From Nocardia australiensis (GTDB taxonomy: Bacteria > Actinomycetota > Actinomycetes > Mycobacteriales > Mycobacteriaceae), in NCBI RefSeq assembly GCF_020733705.1, contig NZ_JAJFZM010000001.1, positions 3,186,952-3,250,951 on the forward strand: a DNA stretch of 64,000 bases, written 5' to 3'. The position numbers and the translations under genes were made by a program. Positions 51,272-61,396 of this stretch are shown here, piece by piece. The notes beneath the pieces are model-generated. The model searched no databases and was not told the DNA's origin. It saw only the letters and a program-made list of their open reading frames with translations. Positions within the stretch are counted from its first letter, which is position 1. Each line of letters begins with the position of its first letter.

Positions 51272-51302
51272 GGCGCGTTCACCCGAAGCGGGTGAACGCG
51301 CC
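51272..51302. terminator. Bidirectional terminator between DUF5130 and pepN
   Basis: GGCGCGTTCACCC (51272-51284) and GGGTGAACGCGCC (51290-51302) form a perfect 13-bp stem with a GAAGC loop between two convergent genes. Confidence 0.85.
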
Positions 51303-51311
51303 GATCGCGTT

Positions 51312-53924
51312 TCAGGATTCGGCGTCGAAAGCGCGGGCACGCAGCGAACGCTCGACGCCCGCCTTGCCCTCGATCACCAGTCGCCGCAGGGCCGGCGGGT
51401 GATCGCCTGCGAGGAACTTGTCCGCGGTCGTGATTGCTTCCGCACTGATCGCCCACGCCGGGTAGAGGCCGATCACGACGGTCTGGGCCACCTCGCTGGA
51501 GCGGCGCTCCCAGACACCGGGAATCTCGTCGAAATAACGCTGCACGTACGGCGCGAGCAGCTCGCCCTGACCGGCGGGCGCGAAGCCGCCGACGATCGCC
51601 CTGGCGGTGATGTTCGGCACCGAATCATCGCCGATCACCGTCGCCCACGCCTGCTCTTTCACCGCGGCGATCGGACGAGCCGTCGCGGCGGCCGCGGCAT
51701 GCCGCTTGCCCGCAGCGGTCGGGTCGTTGGCCAGTTCCTGGTCGATGATCGGGGTAGCGGTGCCATCCGCATCGATCTCGCCCGCCGCGGCGAGTGCCGT
51801 GACGATTCGCCAGCGCAGATCGGTGTCGACGGCCAGGCCGTCCAAACCGGCCTCAGCCGGATCGCCGCCACCTGCTTGCGGGTCGCTCGAAACGGTACCG
51901 AGCAGCGAACGCAATACATCCGCGTGCCGCGGCGAGAGCTTGGCGCCGGTGAGCGCGTTGACGAAGGCGAGCTGATGGTCCGAACCCGCCTCGGCCGCAC
52001 GGGCCAATTCGAGCAGGCGATCGGCGAATCCGGCCCAGCCGGTGGTTGCTGCCCATTCCGGATCGGCGTAGCTGCCGAGCGCGGTATTCGCCTGCATCAG
52101 AAGTCGTTGCACCACACCGATTTCGGTCTCGGCGCCGATGCCGCGCTGGACCAGGGCAACGAAGTCGCGCGCACGCATTTCCGCCTGCCTGGTCATCTCC
52201 CACGCGGCCGACCAGGCCAGCGTGCGCGGCAGCGGCTCGGCGATATCACCGATGCGGTTCACCAGGACGTCGAGCGAATCGGCATCCAGACGCACCGAGC
52301 AGTAGGTGAGATCGTCGTCATTGACCAGCACCAGCTTGCCACGCGCCACGCCGACCAGTTCGGGGATCTCGGTGCGCTCGGCCGCCTCCAGGTCGAGTTC
52401 GACGCGCTTGGTGCGCACCAGCTTCCCATCCTGATCGTCGTAGACGCCGACGGCGAGCCGGTGCACGCGCTGCTCGCCCGCGCCGGGCTGCGCGCCCTCC
52501 TGCACGAGGGCGAACGAGGTGAACTTGCCATCGGCGTCTACCTCGAAGGACGGCCGCAGGATATTCAACCCGGTGGTCTTGAGCCACTGCGCACCCCAGG
52601 TCGACAGGTCACGACCCGAGGACTTCTCCAGCGCCGCGAGCAGATCGTCGAAAGTGGCGTTGTCGTAGGCATGTTCGGCGAAATACGCGCGCAGCCCGGC
52701 CAGGAACGGCTCGAGCCCGACATAGGCGACCAACTGCTTCAGGACGCTGGCGCCCTTGGCGTAGGTGATGCCGTCGAAGTTGACCTCGACCGCGGCCAGG
52801 TCGGGAATGTCGGCGGCGATGGGGTGCGTCGAGGGCAGCTGGTCCTGGCGGTAGGCCCAGGACTTCTCCACATTCGCGAATGTGGTCCAGGCGCTGGCAT
52901 ATTCGGTGGCTTCGGACTGGCACAGCACCGAGGCGAAGGTCGCGAACGACTCGTTCAACCACAGGTCGTCCCACCACTTCATGGTGACCAGGTCGCCGAA
53001 CCACATGTGCGCCATCTCGTGCAGCACGGTCTCCGCGCGCCGCTCGTAGGAAGCGCGGGTGACCTTGGACCGGAAAACGTAGTCCTCGAGGAAGGTCACC
53101 GCTCCCGCGTTCTCCATGGCGCCGGCGTTGAACTCCGGGACGAACAGTTGGTCGTACTTGCCGAACGCGTACGGCACGCCGAAGTTCTTGTGGTAGAAGC
53201 CGAATCCCTGCTTGGTCTCGGTGAACAGCCGGTCGGCGTCCATATGCTCGGCCAGCGACGCGCGGCAGTAGATGCCGAGCGGGATGGTGCCGTGGTCGTC
53301 GGTGTACGCATCCGTCCATTGCGCGTACGGGCCCGCGATCAGCGCGACCAGGTAGGTGCTCAGCTTCGGGGTGGTGCGGAAGATGTGCTTGGTCCGGTCG
53401 GTCGCCAGGGTTTCCACGACCGCGCCGTTGGAGATGACCTGCCAATCGGTGGGCGCGGTCACCGAGATATCGAAGGTGGCCTTGAGGTCCGGCTGATCGA
53501 AGCAGGCGAACATGCGCTTGGCGTCCGCTGTTTCGAACTGTGAGTACAGGTAGACCGCGTCGTCGGTCGGATCGACGAAACGGTGCAGGCCCTCACCGGT
53601 ATTCGAGTACTCGCAGTCGGCCTCGACCACGAGTTCGTTGCGTTCGGCCAGCGCGGTGAGGGTGATTCCGGTGGACTCGTCGTAGTTGGCGATATCGATC
53701 GGTGCGCCGTTGAGCGCCGCGGAGCGGATGCCGCGGGCGACGATGTCGATGAACGTGCTCGCGCCCGGCGTCGCCGTGAAGGTGACCGTGCTGCGCGAGG
53801 AAAACGTCTGCTCGCCCGGTTTACCGGCCCCGTCGGTCAGGTCGAGTTCGATGCGGTAGTTCTCGACCGACACTGTCGAGGCGCGTTCGATCGCCTGGTC
53901 GCGAGTCAGGTTGGGTGCAGACAT
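51312..53924 (-). CDS. pepN: Aminopeptidase N (M1 family)
   Basis: The 870-residue metallopeptidase has the exopeptidase motif GAMENAG near residue 270 and the zinc site HEMAHMWFGD (near 307) with the third ligand in LWLNESFATF. The C-terminal helical ERAP-like domain is present. It removes N-terminal residues from peptides in the cytoplasm. ATG 53924 gives the family start MSAPNLTRDQAIERASTV; an open frame extends 14 codons further without support. It is divergent from purC (116 bp). Confidence 0.95.
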   Translation of the reverse strand: MSAPNLTRDQAIERASTVSVENYRIELDLTDGAGKPGEQTFSSRSTVTFTATPGASTFIDIVARGIRSAALNGAPIDIANYDESTGITLTALAERNELVVEADCEYSNTGEGLHRFVDPTDDAVYLYSQFETADAKRMFACFDQPDLKATFDISVTAPTDWQVISNGAVVETLATDRTKHIFRTTPKLSTYLVALIAGPYAQWTDAYTDDHGTIPLGIYCRASLAEHMDADRLFTETKQGFGFYHKNFGVPYAFGKYDQLFVPEFNAGAMENAGAVTFLEDYVFRSKVTRASYERRAETVLHEMAHMWFGDLVTMKWWDDLWLNESFATFASVLCQSEATEYASAWTTFANVEKSWAYRQDQLPSTHPIAADIPDLAAVEVNFDGITYAKGASVLKQLVAYVGLEPFLAGLRAYFAEHAYDNATFDDLLAALEKSSGRDLSTWGAQWLKTTGLNILRPSFEVDADGKFTSFALVQEGAQPGAGEQRVHRLAVGVYDDQDGKLVRTKRVELDLEAAERTEIPELVGVARGKLVLVNDDDLTYCSVRLDADSLDVLVNRIGDIAEPLPRTLAWSAAWEMTRQAEMRARDFVALVQRGIGAETEIGVVQRLLMQANTALGSYADPEWAATTGWAGFADRLLELARAAEAGSDHQLAFVNALTGAKLSPRHADVLRSLLGTVSSDPQAGGGDPAEAGLDGLAVDTDLRWRIVTALAAAGEIDADGTATPIIDQELANDPTAAGKRHAAAAATARPIAAVKEQAWATVIGDDSVPNITARAIVGGFAPAGQGELLAPYVQRYFDEIPGVWERRSSEVAQTVVIGLYPAWAISAEAITTADKFLAGDHPPALRRLVIEGKAGVERSLRARAFDAES

Positions 53925-54040
53925 GGGACTCCTTACATGGTTCGACGAACTTGCGTTGGGTCCCACAATGCCACCTCGGTAAGGTGGCCCGCGCGGAACT
54001 TTTTCTCATAAACCCTATCGACCAGGATCGGAGCTGCGAC

Positions 54041-54877
54041 GTGAAGCACATCCACGCAGGCAAGGTGCGCGACCTCTACGAGGATGGCGACACCCTGCTG
54101 CTGGTGGCGTCGGACCGGGTGTCGGTGTACGACGTGGTGCTGCCCACGGCGATTCCGGACAAGGGTGCGCTGCTGACGCAGCTGTCGAACTGGTGGTTCG
54201 AATTCCTCGGCGACATCCCCAACCACGTGGTGTCGGCCACCGACGTGCCGGTCGAGTTCGCCGGTCGCGGCATCAGGGTCAAGCCGCTGAAGATGGTGCA
54301 GGTCGAGTGCATCGCGCGCGGCTACCTGGTGGGATCGGGGCTGAAGGAATATCAGCAGGTGGGCTCAGTGTCGGGCGTCGCGCTGCCGCCCGGTCTGTGC
54401 GAGGGCGACAAGCTGCCGGAGCCGATCTTCACCCCGACCACCAAGGCGTCCGAGGGCCACGACGAGCCGATCACTTTCGCGGATGTGGTGAACCAGGAGG
54501 GGCGCGAGGTCGCCGAGCAATTGCGCGATCTCACCTTGACGATCTACTCGCGCGGTGCCGAGCACGCGGCGGGTCGGGGTGTGATAGTCGCCGACACCAA
54601 GGTCGAGTTCGGCTGGGACGGTGACACTCTCGCCCTCGGCGATGAGGTCCTGACCTCGGACTCGTCGCGCTTCTGGCCGGCCGATGAATGGGAGCCGGGC
54701 CGCCCGCAGCGCTCCTTCGACAAGCAGTTCGTCCGGGATTGGTCGACCTCGACCGGCTGGAACAAGGAATACCCCGGCCCGGAGATCCCCGCCGACATCG
54801 TCGAGGCGACGCGGCGCAAGTACATGGAAGCCTACGAGCTGATCACCGGACAGACCTGGAACGGCGTGCGGGCGTAG
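54041..54877 (+). CDS. purC: SAICAR synthetase (purine biosynthesis)
   Basis: The 278-residue protein shows the PurC marks: GKVRDLYEDGDTLLLVASDRVSVYD near residue 7, PLKMVQVECIARGYLVGSG near 83, FTPTTKA near 129, and SSRFWPADEW near 209. It joins CAIR and aspartate with ATP. GTG 54041 is the start, with GGAG 7 bp upstream; the long upstream extension overlaps the pepN leader and is not coding. Confidence 0.95.
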   Translation: MKHIHAGKVRDLYEDGDTLLLVASDRVSVYDVVLPTAIPDKGALLTQLSNWWFEFLGDIPNHVVSATDVPVEFAGRGIRVKPLKMVQVECIARGYLVGSGLKEYQQVGSVSGVALPPGLCEGDKLPEPIFTPTTKASEGHDEPITFADVVNQEGREVAEQLRDLTLTIYSRGAEHAAGRGVIVADTKVEFGWDGDTLALGDEVLTSDSSRFWPADEWEPGRPQRSFDKQFVRDWSTSTGWNKEYPGPEIPADIVEATRRKYMEAYELITGQTWNGVRA

Positions 54878-54929
54878 ATGTTTCGGCGGGCTCGCCGCGT
54901 GCGGCGCAGCATCCGGGGCAGGCCGTGCG

Positions 54930-55412
54930 TCAGTGCGTCGTGAGCCGCTCGGCCAGGCGAGCCAGGAGTGGGCGCTGGCCCGCGCCGAGTTTGTCGTGCG
55001 CGGTCGCCAGGTCGAACCAGGCGGCGCGGTCGATCTCCGGAAAGCTGGTGCGGCGACCGGATTTCGGCGGCCATTCCAGCTCGAAGGTGCCTGGCACGAC
55101 CGCGGCCGGGTCCAGGTCGGCCTCGATCGCCCAGACGGCCAGCTCTTTGCCGCTCTTGCCGCTGCCGTAGCGGACCTCGCCGAGCGGTAGCCACTCGCCG
55201 GGCGGCACGGGAAGTCCGAGTTCTTCGGTGAACTCCCGTTGCGCGGCGGCCCGGGCGGTTTCCTGCTCGGGGTCGAATTCGCCCTTCGGGATGGACCACG
55301 CCTCATTGTCCTTGCGCGCCCAGAACGGGCCGCCCATATGCCCGATCAGGACCTCGGTGTCACCAGAGGTCCTGCGGAACAACACAATCCCGGCGCTGAA
55401 TTTGGTTGCCAC
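54930..55412 (-). CDS. NUDIX hydrolase
   Basis: The 160-residue protein has the NUDIX box: GEFDPEQETARAAAQREFTEELG, close to GX5EX7REUXEEXG, near residue 43-65. Before it lies IPKGEF. The family hydrolyses nucleoside diphosphates linked to other groups; this type (NUDIX with a W-S-I-P-K-G start) resembles MutT-like proteins of unknown substrate. GTG 55412 gives the conserved MATKFSAGIVLFRR start. Confidence 0.88.
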   Translation of the reverse strand: MATKFSAGIVLFRRTSGDTEVLIGHMGGPFWARKDNEAWSIPKGEFDPEQETARAAAQREFTEELGLPVPPGEWLPLGEVRYGSGKSGKELAVWAIEADLDPAAVVPGTFELEWPPKSGRRTSFPEIDRAAWFDLATAHDKLGAGQRPLLARLAERLTTH

Positions 55413-55475
55413 CCCAGCAGTCTGCCGTGCCTGGCCGTCGACTGCGAGCGACTGACCGAGCGGCATAATGATCAG

Positions 55476-55697
55476 ATGGGAGCGTTGAGCATCTGGCACA
55501 TCTTCATTCTGCTCATCCTGCTTGTAGTGATCGGCATCGTCGTGCTCATCATCAAGACAGGATCGAGCTCCCAGCCGGGACAGCGCCCCCCGGGTGGGCC
55601 CGCTCCCGGCTGGTACCCCGACCACGCTGACCCGGCCCTTCTTCGCTGGTTCGATGGCTATCAGTGGACCAACCAAACCCAAGCCCGCCGATGGTGA
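55476..55697 (+). CDS. Small DUF2510 membrane protein
   Basis: The 73-residue protein has an N-terminal transmembrane helix (WHIFILLILLVVIGIVVLII, residues 7-26), a Pro/Gly-rich linker, and a C-terminal DUF2510 segment (APGWYPDHADPALLRWFDGY). DUF2510 occurs at the cytoplasmic ends of actinobacterial membrane proteins; function unknown. It ends 4 bp before the convergent sigma-factor stop. Confidence 0.75.
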   Translation: MGALSIWHIFILLILLVVIGIVVLIIKTGSSSQPGQRPPGGPAPGWYPDHADPALLRWFDGYQWTNQTQARRW

Positions 55698-55701
55698 GCA
55701 G

Positions 55702-56949
55702 CTAGTTCCGATCTTTGCCGCGCGCCGCGCGGAGGCGGCGGAGTTGGGCGGCGCGGATGGTCAGGTAGTCGCGCTCCGGAATGCTGGTGGTGCGGCCCGC
55801 AGCGGTGGTGTATGAGGCGATGGCGGCGTCGAAATCCCCTGCCATTTCCTGCAAATGGCCACGGACCGCGTCGAGTCGGTGGTTGCCGGAGAGCTGGTTG
55901 TCGAGGGTATCGGCGAGCTCCAGACCGGCGGCGGGGCCGTGCACCATGGCGACGGCGACGGCTCGGTTGAGCGTCACCATCGGGTTGTTCGAGATGCGCT
56001 CGATCATGGTGTAGAGGGCCAGGATTCGGGTCCAGTCGGTGTCCTCGGCGCGCACGGCTTGGGCGTGCAGTGCGGCGATCGCCGCCTGTAGTTGGTAGGT
56101 GCCGTTGAGGCCACGGGGGAGCGTGCCGGTGACCAGCGTGACGCCCTCGATGATCGACCGCCGGTCCCACAGCGTGCGGTTCTGTTCGGCGAGCGGGATC
56201 AGCTCACCGTGTGGACCGGTGCGCGCGGCGCGGCGCGAGTCGGTGAGCAGCATCAGCGCGAGCAGGCCCGTGACCTCGGTGTTATCGGGGAGCAGTCGGT
56301 GTATCGACCTGGTCAGCCGAATCGCCTCACCGCACAGATCGGTCCGTTGCAGGTCGGGTCCCGTGGTAGCGGTGTGGCCCTCGTTGAAGATCAGGTAGAG
56401 CACGTGCAGTACCGAGTCCACTCGTTCGTGCCATTCGGCCGCACCGGGCCGGACGAAGGGGCGGTCGATGGCGGCGAGCTTCTTCTTCGCGCGCGTGATC
56501 CGTTGCGCCATCGTCGCTTCCGGGAGCAGAAACGCATACGCGATCTCGGCGGTGCCAAGGCCGCCGACGGCCCGCAGCGTCAGCGCGATGGCACCGGCCG
56601 AGGACAGTGCCGGGTGGCAGCACAGGAAGAACATGGCGAGCGTGTCGTCCCGGTCGACGGCCGCCGCCTCTGGTACGTCGCGCTCGAAAACCGTTGTCTC
56701 CCTGCGCCGTCGGGCCACCTCGGCGCGAACAGTATCCACCATGCGGCGTGCCGCGACCTGGATCAGCCACCCGCGCGGGCTATCCGGCATCCCCTCGGCC
56801 GGCCACTGTGTCGCCGCCGCGAGCATGGCTTCCTGCAACGCGTCCTCAGCGGTATAGAAGTCACCGAACCGGCGGACCAGCGTGCCGAGGACCTGGGGCG
56901 CCAGTTCACGCAGCAGGTCCTCGACGCCTGCGGGCAGTGTCCCGGTCAT
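55702..56949 (-). CDS. ECF42-type RNA polymerase sigma factor
   Basis: The 415-residue protein has sigma region 2 (DFYTAEDALQEAMLAAATQWP near residue 29), sigma region 4 (TAEIAYAFLLPEATMAQRITRAKKKL near 142), and a long C-terminal TPR-like extension (FNEGHTATTGPDLQRTDL, then helical repeats). This is the build of ECF group 42, which needs no anti-sigma factor and is encoded beside DGPF/YCII proteins. The neighbouring gene, 22 bp upstream on the same strand, is such a protein. Confidence 0.9.
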   Translation of the reverse strand: MTGTLPAGVEDLLRELAPQVLGTLVRRFGDFYTAEDALQEAMLAAATQWPAEGMPDSPRGWLIQVAARRMVDTVRAEVARRRRETTVFERDVPEAAAVDRDDTLAMFFLCCHPALSSAGAIALTLRAVGGLGTAEIAYAFLLPEATMAQRITRAKKKLAAIDRPFVRPGAAEWHERVDSVLHVLYLIFNEGHTATTGPDLQRTDLCGEAIRLTRSIHRLLPDNTEVTGLLALMLLTDSRRAARTGPHGELIPLAEQNRTLWDRRSIIEGVTLVTGTLPRGLNGTYQLQAAIAALHAQAVRAEDTDWTRILALYTMIERISNNPMVTLNRAVAVAMVHGPAAGLELADTLDNQLSGNHRLDAVRGHLQEMAGDFDAAIASYTTAAGRTTSIPERDYLTIRAAQLRRLRAARGKDRN

Positions 56950-56971
56950 CGCGAACCGCGGACGAATTCGG

Positions 56972-57373
56972 TCACAGCTGGCTGGCGGGAGCGCCCATGA
57001 CCTGGCGCACTTCGATGTACTCGCCGATCGGCTTGCCACCCGGTCCCGGTGCCTGCGACGCCTGCGCTGCGATCTCGAGCGCGCGCTGTGGGCTGTCCAC
57101 GTCGACGAGCCAATATCCGGCCAGGAACTCTTTGGTCTCCGGGAATGGACCATCGGTGACCACCGGCGCCGACCGGCCGTCGGAGCTGACCAGCACGGCC
57201 TGCTCCGGTCCGGTCAGTCCCTGGCCGTCGACGAACTCACCGGATTTGGCGAGTTCGGCGCCGAGCTCACGCTGGAAGTCGATGTGCGCCTCGATCTCCT
57301 CCGGCGTCCACTCGGTCATCGGAGTGTCGCAGTTGGCGGCGGGGCCGTAGGTCTTGAGCAGCATGTACTTCAT
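56972..57373 (-). CDS. DGPF (YCII-related) protein, ECF42 partner
   Basis: The 133-residue protein carries TDGPFPETKEFLAGYWLVDV near residue 73, the motif that names DGPF proteins, in a YCII-like ferredoxin fold. They are co-transcribed with ECF42 sigma factors and probably are targets or modulators. It starts MKYMLLKTYGP and lies just upstream of the sigma gene, giving a two-gene unit. Confidence 0.9.
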   Translation of the reverse strand: MKYMLLKTYGPAANCDTPMTEWTPEEIEAHIDFQRELGAELAKSGEFVDGQGLTGPEQAVLVSSDGRSAPVVTDGPFPETKEFLAGYWLVDVDSPQRALEIAAQASQAPGPGGKPIGEYIEVRQVMGAPASQL

Positions 57374-57493
57374 GACTGTGTTCCTTACCGTTCGGTGCGT
57401 CCGTGTGACGCTCTCGCGGTGAGGTCGGAGCCCGCAGCGTCAATTCGACACGTTCTGTCTGTCGATGCGGTGATCCGCATCATAAATTTCCGG

Positions 57494-58717
57494 CTACAAG
57501 GCGATCGAGGGATCGGCGAGACGGTCCGGCTCGACCTGTTGGCCGATCAGTTCCTTGATCCGATCGGTCACATCCCAGACATTGACGTTCATCCCCGCGA
57601 GCACCCGGTTGTCGGCGTCGAGCCAGAACGCGACGAACTCGCGTTTCGCCAGGTCACCGCGGACCACTACTCGCGTGTAGTCGCCGGGGGCGGCATATCC
57701 GGTGTACTCCATCCCCAGGTCGTACTGGTCGGTGAAGAAGTAGGGCCAGCGATCATAGGAGGCGGACTTACCGAGCATGGTCGCGGCCGCGACCGCAGGT
57801 TGGTTGAGCGCGTTCGCCCAGTGCTCCACTCGGATACGACGTCCGAGCACCGGATGCAGTTGCTCGGCTATATCGCCGACGGCCACAATGGCGGGGTCAC
57901 TCGTGGCCAGGTTCGCATCGACGAGCACGCCGCCATCGACCGCGAGACCGGCATCGGCGGCAAGTCCGATATTCGGGCCGGCGCCGATCGCGACCAACAC
58001 CGCGTCGGCCTCGATCACCGTGCCATCGCCCAGCCGCACCCCATTCGCTATATCGGCCAGGTTGTGATGGGTCGTGATCTCACTGACCTCGGCGCCGAAG
58101 CGGAAGTCCACACCGTGTTCGCGGTGCAGCTCTGCGAAAACCGCGCCCATCTCGGGTCCGAGCGCCCTGAGTAACGGCAGCTCGGCGGCTTCGACAATGG
58201 TGACCTCGACCCCGGCCGCGCGGGCGGCCGCGGTGACCTCCAAGCCGATCCAGCCCGCACCGATCACCACGATGCGCCGTGCCGTTTCGAACAATTCGAT
58301 CAGGGTGTCGGAGTCCTCGATGGTGCGCAGCGTGTACACCGACCTGGCGTCCATGCCGGGGATCGGCAGCCGGCGTGGTGTCGAACCGGTCGCCAGCGCG
58401 AGCCGATCGTAGCCGAGTGTGGAACCGTCGGGCAGCGTCACGGTCTTGGCGGCCGGATCGATCGCGTCGACCGTGGTGCCGAGCCGGAGATCTATGTGGT
58501 GATCGCGGTACCACTGGCCAGGATTGACGGTGAAGTCCTCGAGCGACTTCTTACCCAGCAGATGTTCCTTCGACAGTGGTGGTCGGTCGTATGGCAGCTG
58601 TTCTTCGGCACCGATCACGGTGACGGACCCGTCGAAATCGTTGTCCCGCAGTGCTTCCGCGAGTTTCGCGGCGGCCAGCCCGCCGCCGACGATGACGAAG
58701 TGACGATCAGAGGTCAT
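57494..58717 (-). CDS. Ferredoxin-reductase-like FAD-dependent NAD(P)H oxidoreductase
   Basis: The 407-residue protein has two nucleotide folds: [18 protein letters not shown] (FAD, near residue 7) and [18 protein letters not shown] (NADH, near 149). [13 protein letters not shown] and [12 protein letters not shown] lie between and after. It resembles rubredoxin/ferredoxin reductases that feed P450s and Rieske oxygenases. It is far from the polyketide cluster, but could supply electrons to its P450 and Rieske enzymes; that is only a possibility. Confidence 0.9.
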   Translation of the reverse strand: MTSDRHFVIVGGGLAAAKLAEALRDNDFDGSVTVIGAEEQLPYDRPPLSKEHLLGKKSLEDFTVNPGQWYRDHHIDLRLGTTVDAIDPAAKTVTLPDGSTLGYDRLALATGSTPRRLPIPGMDARSVYTLRTIEDSDTLIELFETARRIVVIGAGWIGLEVTAAARAAGVEVTIVEAAELPLLRALGPEMGAVFAELHREHGVDFRFGAEVSEITTHHNLADIANGVRLGDGTVIEADAVLVAIGAGPNIGLAADAGLAVDGGVLVDANLATSDPAIVAVGDIAEQLHPVLGRRIRVEHWANALNQPAVAAATMLGKSASYDRWPYFFTDQYDLGMEYTGYAAPGDYTRVVVRGDLAKREFVAFWLDADNRVLAGMNVNVWDVTDRIKELIGQQVEPDRLADPSIAL

Positions 58718-58887
58718 TGCGGACTCCTTGTCTGAAAGGGAACCGGACTCCTGCGTCTCAACCCTACTGTGACCAGCGGCGGCGTTGTCCGGAAAACGGC
58801 GCGGGAACGAATTGCGTACCGGCGTGGTTGGCCGAAATAGCGACGCGTAGAGACCGGCGCTGTTCGACTATGAGGAGGAAGCGACTC

Positions 58888-59526
58888 GTGAGCACTGACA
58901 AGGATGTTGCCGATTTCTGGTTCGACCCGCTGTGCCCCTGGTGCTGGATAACCTCGCGCTGGATCATCGAGGTCGAGCAGGTCCGCGATATCGAGGTCCG
59001 ATTCCACGTGATGAGCCTGGCGGTGCTCAACGAGGGTCGCGACGGCATACCCGACGGATACAAGGAGCTGCTCGCCACCGGTTGGGGGCCGGTCCGGGTC
59101 GCTATCGCCGCCGCGCAGCAGCACGGTGACAAGGTGCTCGCACCGCTGTATACCGCGATGGGCACCCGCATCCACAACCGGCGCGACGAGTACGTACAGG
59201 ACTCGCGCGCGGAAAAACTCACCGCGGTGATCGCGGATTCCCTCGCCGAAGTCGGTCTGCCCGCCACGCTGGCCGAGGCGGCCGAGAGCACCGACTACGA
59301 CGATGCGCTGCGCCAGAGCCACCATGAAGGCATGGACATGGTCGGCCCCGATGTCGGCACCCCGACGATTCACATCAATGGCGCCGCATTCTTCGGCCCG
59401 GTGCTTTCGCGGATCCCCCGCGGCGAACAGGCTGGGAAGCTGTGGGACGCCGCGGTGACCCTGGCGGGCTACCCACACTTTTACGAACTCAAGCGCACCC
59501 GTACCGAGGACCCGTCCTTCGACTAG
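58888..59526 (+). CDS. Mycothiol-dependent nitroreductase (Rv2466c type, DsbA-like)
   Basis: The 212-residue protein has a thioredoxin fold with CPWC at residues about 15-18 ([18 protein letters not shown]) and a helical insertion, matching Rv2466c, a mycothiol-dependent oxidoreductase known to activate nitro-prodrugs. [19 protein letters not shown] holds the cis-Pro loop. GTG 58888 is preceded by GAGGAGGAA. Use of mycothiol itself supports the actinobacterial origin of the DNA. Confidence 0.9.
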   Translation: MSTDKDVADFWFDPLCPWCWITSRWIIEVEQVRDIEVRFHVMSLAVLNEGRDGIPDGYKELLATGWGPVRVAIAAAQQHGDKVLAPLYTAMGTRIHNRRDEYVQDSRAEKLTAVIADSLAEVGLPATLAEAAESTDYDDALRQSHHEGMDMVGPDVGTPTIHINGAAFFGPVLSRIPRGEQAGKLWDAAVTLAGYPHFYELKRTRTEDPSFD

Positions 59527-59598
59527 CGGTTGCGAGTCGCGACCGGATGCGCCGATCACCGGCGGCGGAGTCGGGCGATGGAGGGGCGAAAGCCATTG

Positions 59599-60828
59599 TC
59601 AGGCGACGGGTTTCGGCGGCAACGCCGGAACCTCGCCGTATCCGGTCGGGTAGCCGCCCGCCGGTGGCGCACCGGCGGGACGGATCGGGCGCAGGAACAT
59701 GCGCCCGTGCCTGCTGCGGTCGCGCAGTGCCCACATGCGCCAGGTCAGCACCGGATGCGAGGACATCGCGTTGACCGCCCACACGAAGAAGCCCTTCTCC
59801 GCCGCCGCCCGATCGGCCATCTCGTCGAAGCCGACGAGAGTGTTCATGTACTTGCCCGCGGCCAGGGTGCCCATCGCCGCTCGCGCGCCGGTATGCCGGT
59901 AGCAGAAGCCGTGGTTGTCGGCGGTGTACTCCTGCGCGCGGATCAGTGAACTGCCCAGGATCGGCATGAACGGCGCCAGGTACATGCCGAGCTGCCGCCA
60001 ATAGGACACATGCCCGGCGGCGATATGCCCGACCTCGTGACCGATGATGAACGCCAGCGCGTCTGGTTCCCGTGCCGCACCGCCGATTTCGAACAGGTCG
60101 CTGTACACCGCGACAAAACGCCGGAATCCGTGTCCGGAGGCGAAGGCGTTGATCTGCCCGTTGCCGAGCAGCACGTACGCGTCGGGGACCTTCTTCATAC
60201 CGAACCTGGCCGCCGCCTCGACCACCATCTGATACCCCTCGGGAAACTGCGTCGGCGACATCTTGACGCCATTGACCCGCAGGCCCGCGAAGGTCTGTCC
60301 GCGAATGAACCACACCAGCAATGGCGCGGCGAGCAGCGCGAGGATGTATTCGTTGATGGTGCCCGTCGCCGCGAGCAGGATCGCGAGCAAGAACCCGACA
60401 ACGGTGATCATCACAACCACGATCAGCAGCGGGATCTCCCAAAGGTGCCGGGCGGGCATGCCGAACGGGGACAGTCCGCGCGGCAGGCTCTGCGGCGGGC
60501 TCATCGGTGGCGCCGGTGGGCCGCCGTAGGGCGAAGGCCGATAGGGCGTATTGCCATAGGGGGCCGTGCCATACGGCGGTGCGGGAAAGGGCGGTGCGGG
60601 GTAGGACGGTGCGGGGTAGGACGGCGCGGGGTAGGACGGCGCGGGGTAGGACGGCGCGGGGTAGGACGGCGCGGGGTAGGACGGCGCGGGGTAGGACTCA
60701 GCAGGATTCGGCGCAGCGGGGTCCGGTGTCGCGGGCGCGTCCTGAGTCTGGTCCCGGCCGGCCTGCTGGGCGTACGGGTCGAGCGGCTGGCCCGTCTGCT
60801 GGTGCGGCTTGGAGTCGTGCGGCTGCAT
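59599..60828 (-). CDS. M48-family membrane metallopeptidase with Pro-rich repeat N-terminus
   Basis: The 409-residue protein starts with about 110 residues rich in Pro and Tyr, including seven tandem SYPAP-type pentapeptides. Two hydrophobic segments follow (PLLIVVVMITVVGFLLAILL near residue 132, then YILALLAAPLLVWFI). The peptidase site is FIIGHEVGHIAAGH near residue 257, with the HExxH zinc motif. M48 proteins degrade or mature membrane proteins. The repeats probably form a flexible cytoplasmic tail. ATG 60828 is chosen; a longer frame to 60891 lacks support. Confidence 0.87.
   Translation of the reverse strand: MQPHDSKPHQQTGQPLDPYAQQAGRDQTQDAPATPDPAAPNPAESYPAPSYPAPSYPAPSYPAPSYPAPSYPAPSYPAPPFPAPPYGTAPYGNTPYRPSPYGGPPAPPMSPPQSLPRGLSPFGMPARHLWEIPLLIVVVMITVVGFLLAILLAATGTINEYILALLAAPLLVWFIRGQTFAGLRVNGVKMSPTQFPEGYQMVVEAAARFGMKKVPDAYVLLGNGQINAFASGHGFRRFVAVYSDLFEIGGAAREPDALAFIIGHEVGHIAAGHVSYWRQLGMYLAPFMPILGSSLIRAQEYTADNHGFCYRHTGARAAMGTLAAGKYMNTLVGFDEMADRAAAEKGFFVWAVNAMSSHPVLTWRMWALRDRSRHGRMFLRPIRPAGAPPAGGYPTGYGEVPALPPKPVA
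60601..60690. repeat. 15-bp minisatellite, six units
   Basis: GTAGGACGGTGCGGG (60601) or its C variant GTAGGACGGCGCGGG repeats six times in perfect 15-bp register, with degenerate units on both sides. It encodes the tandem Ser-Tyr-Pro-Ala-Pro pentapeptides of the M48 protein. Unit number may vary between strains by slippage. Confidence 0.9.
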
Positions 60829-60899
60829 GGAACGAACTCTATTCAGTCGCGATGTCCCCTGTCGTAGGGCGCCGGAGACGGCCTGACACAATCGCTGCC

Positions 60900-61373
<474 letters not shown>

Positions 61374-61396
61374 CGTTATCGGGGTCGTAATCCGCT

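Noticed and set aside
60601..60690. Tandem 15-bp units considered as a CRISPR or iteron array
   Set aside because: There are no spacers, the units are in frame and they code for pentapeptide repeats.
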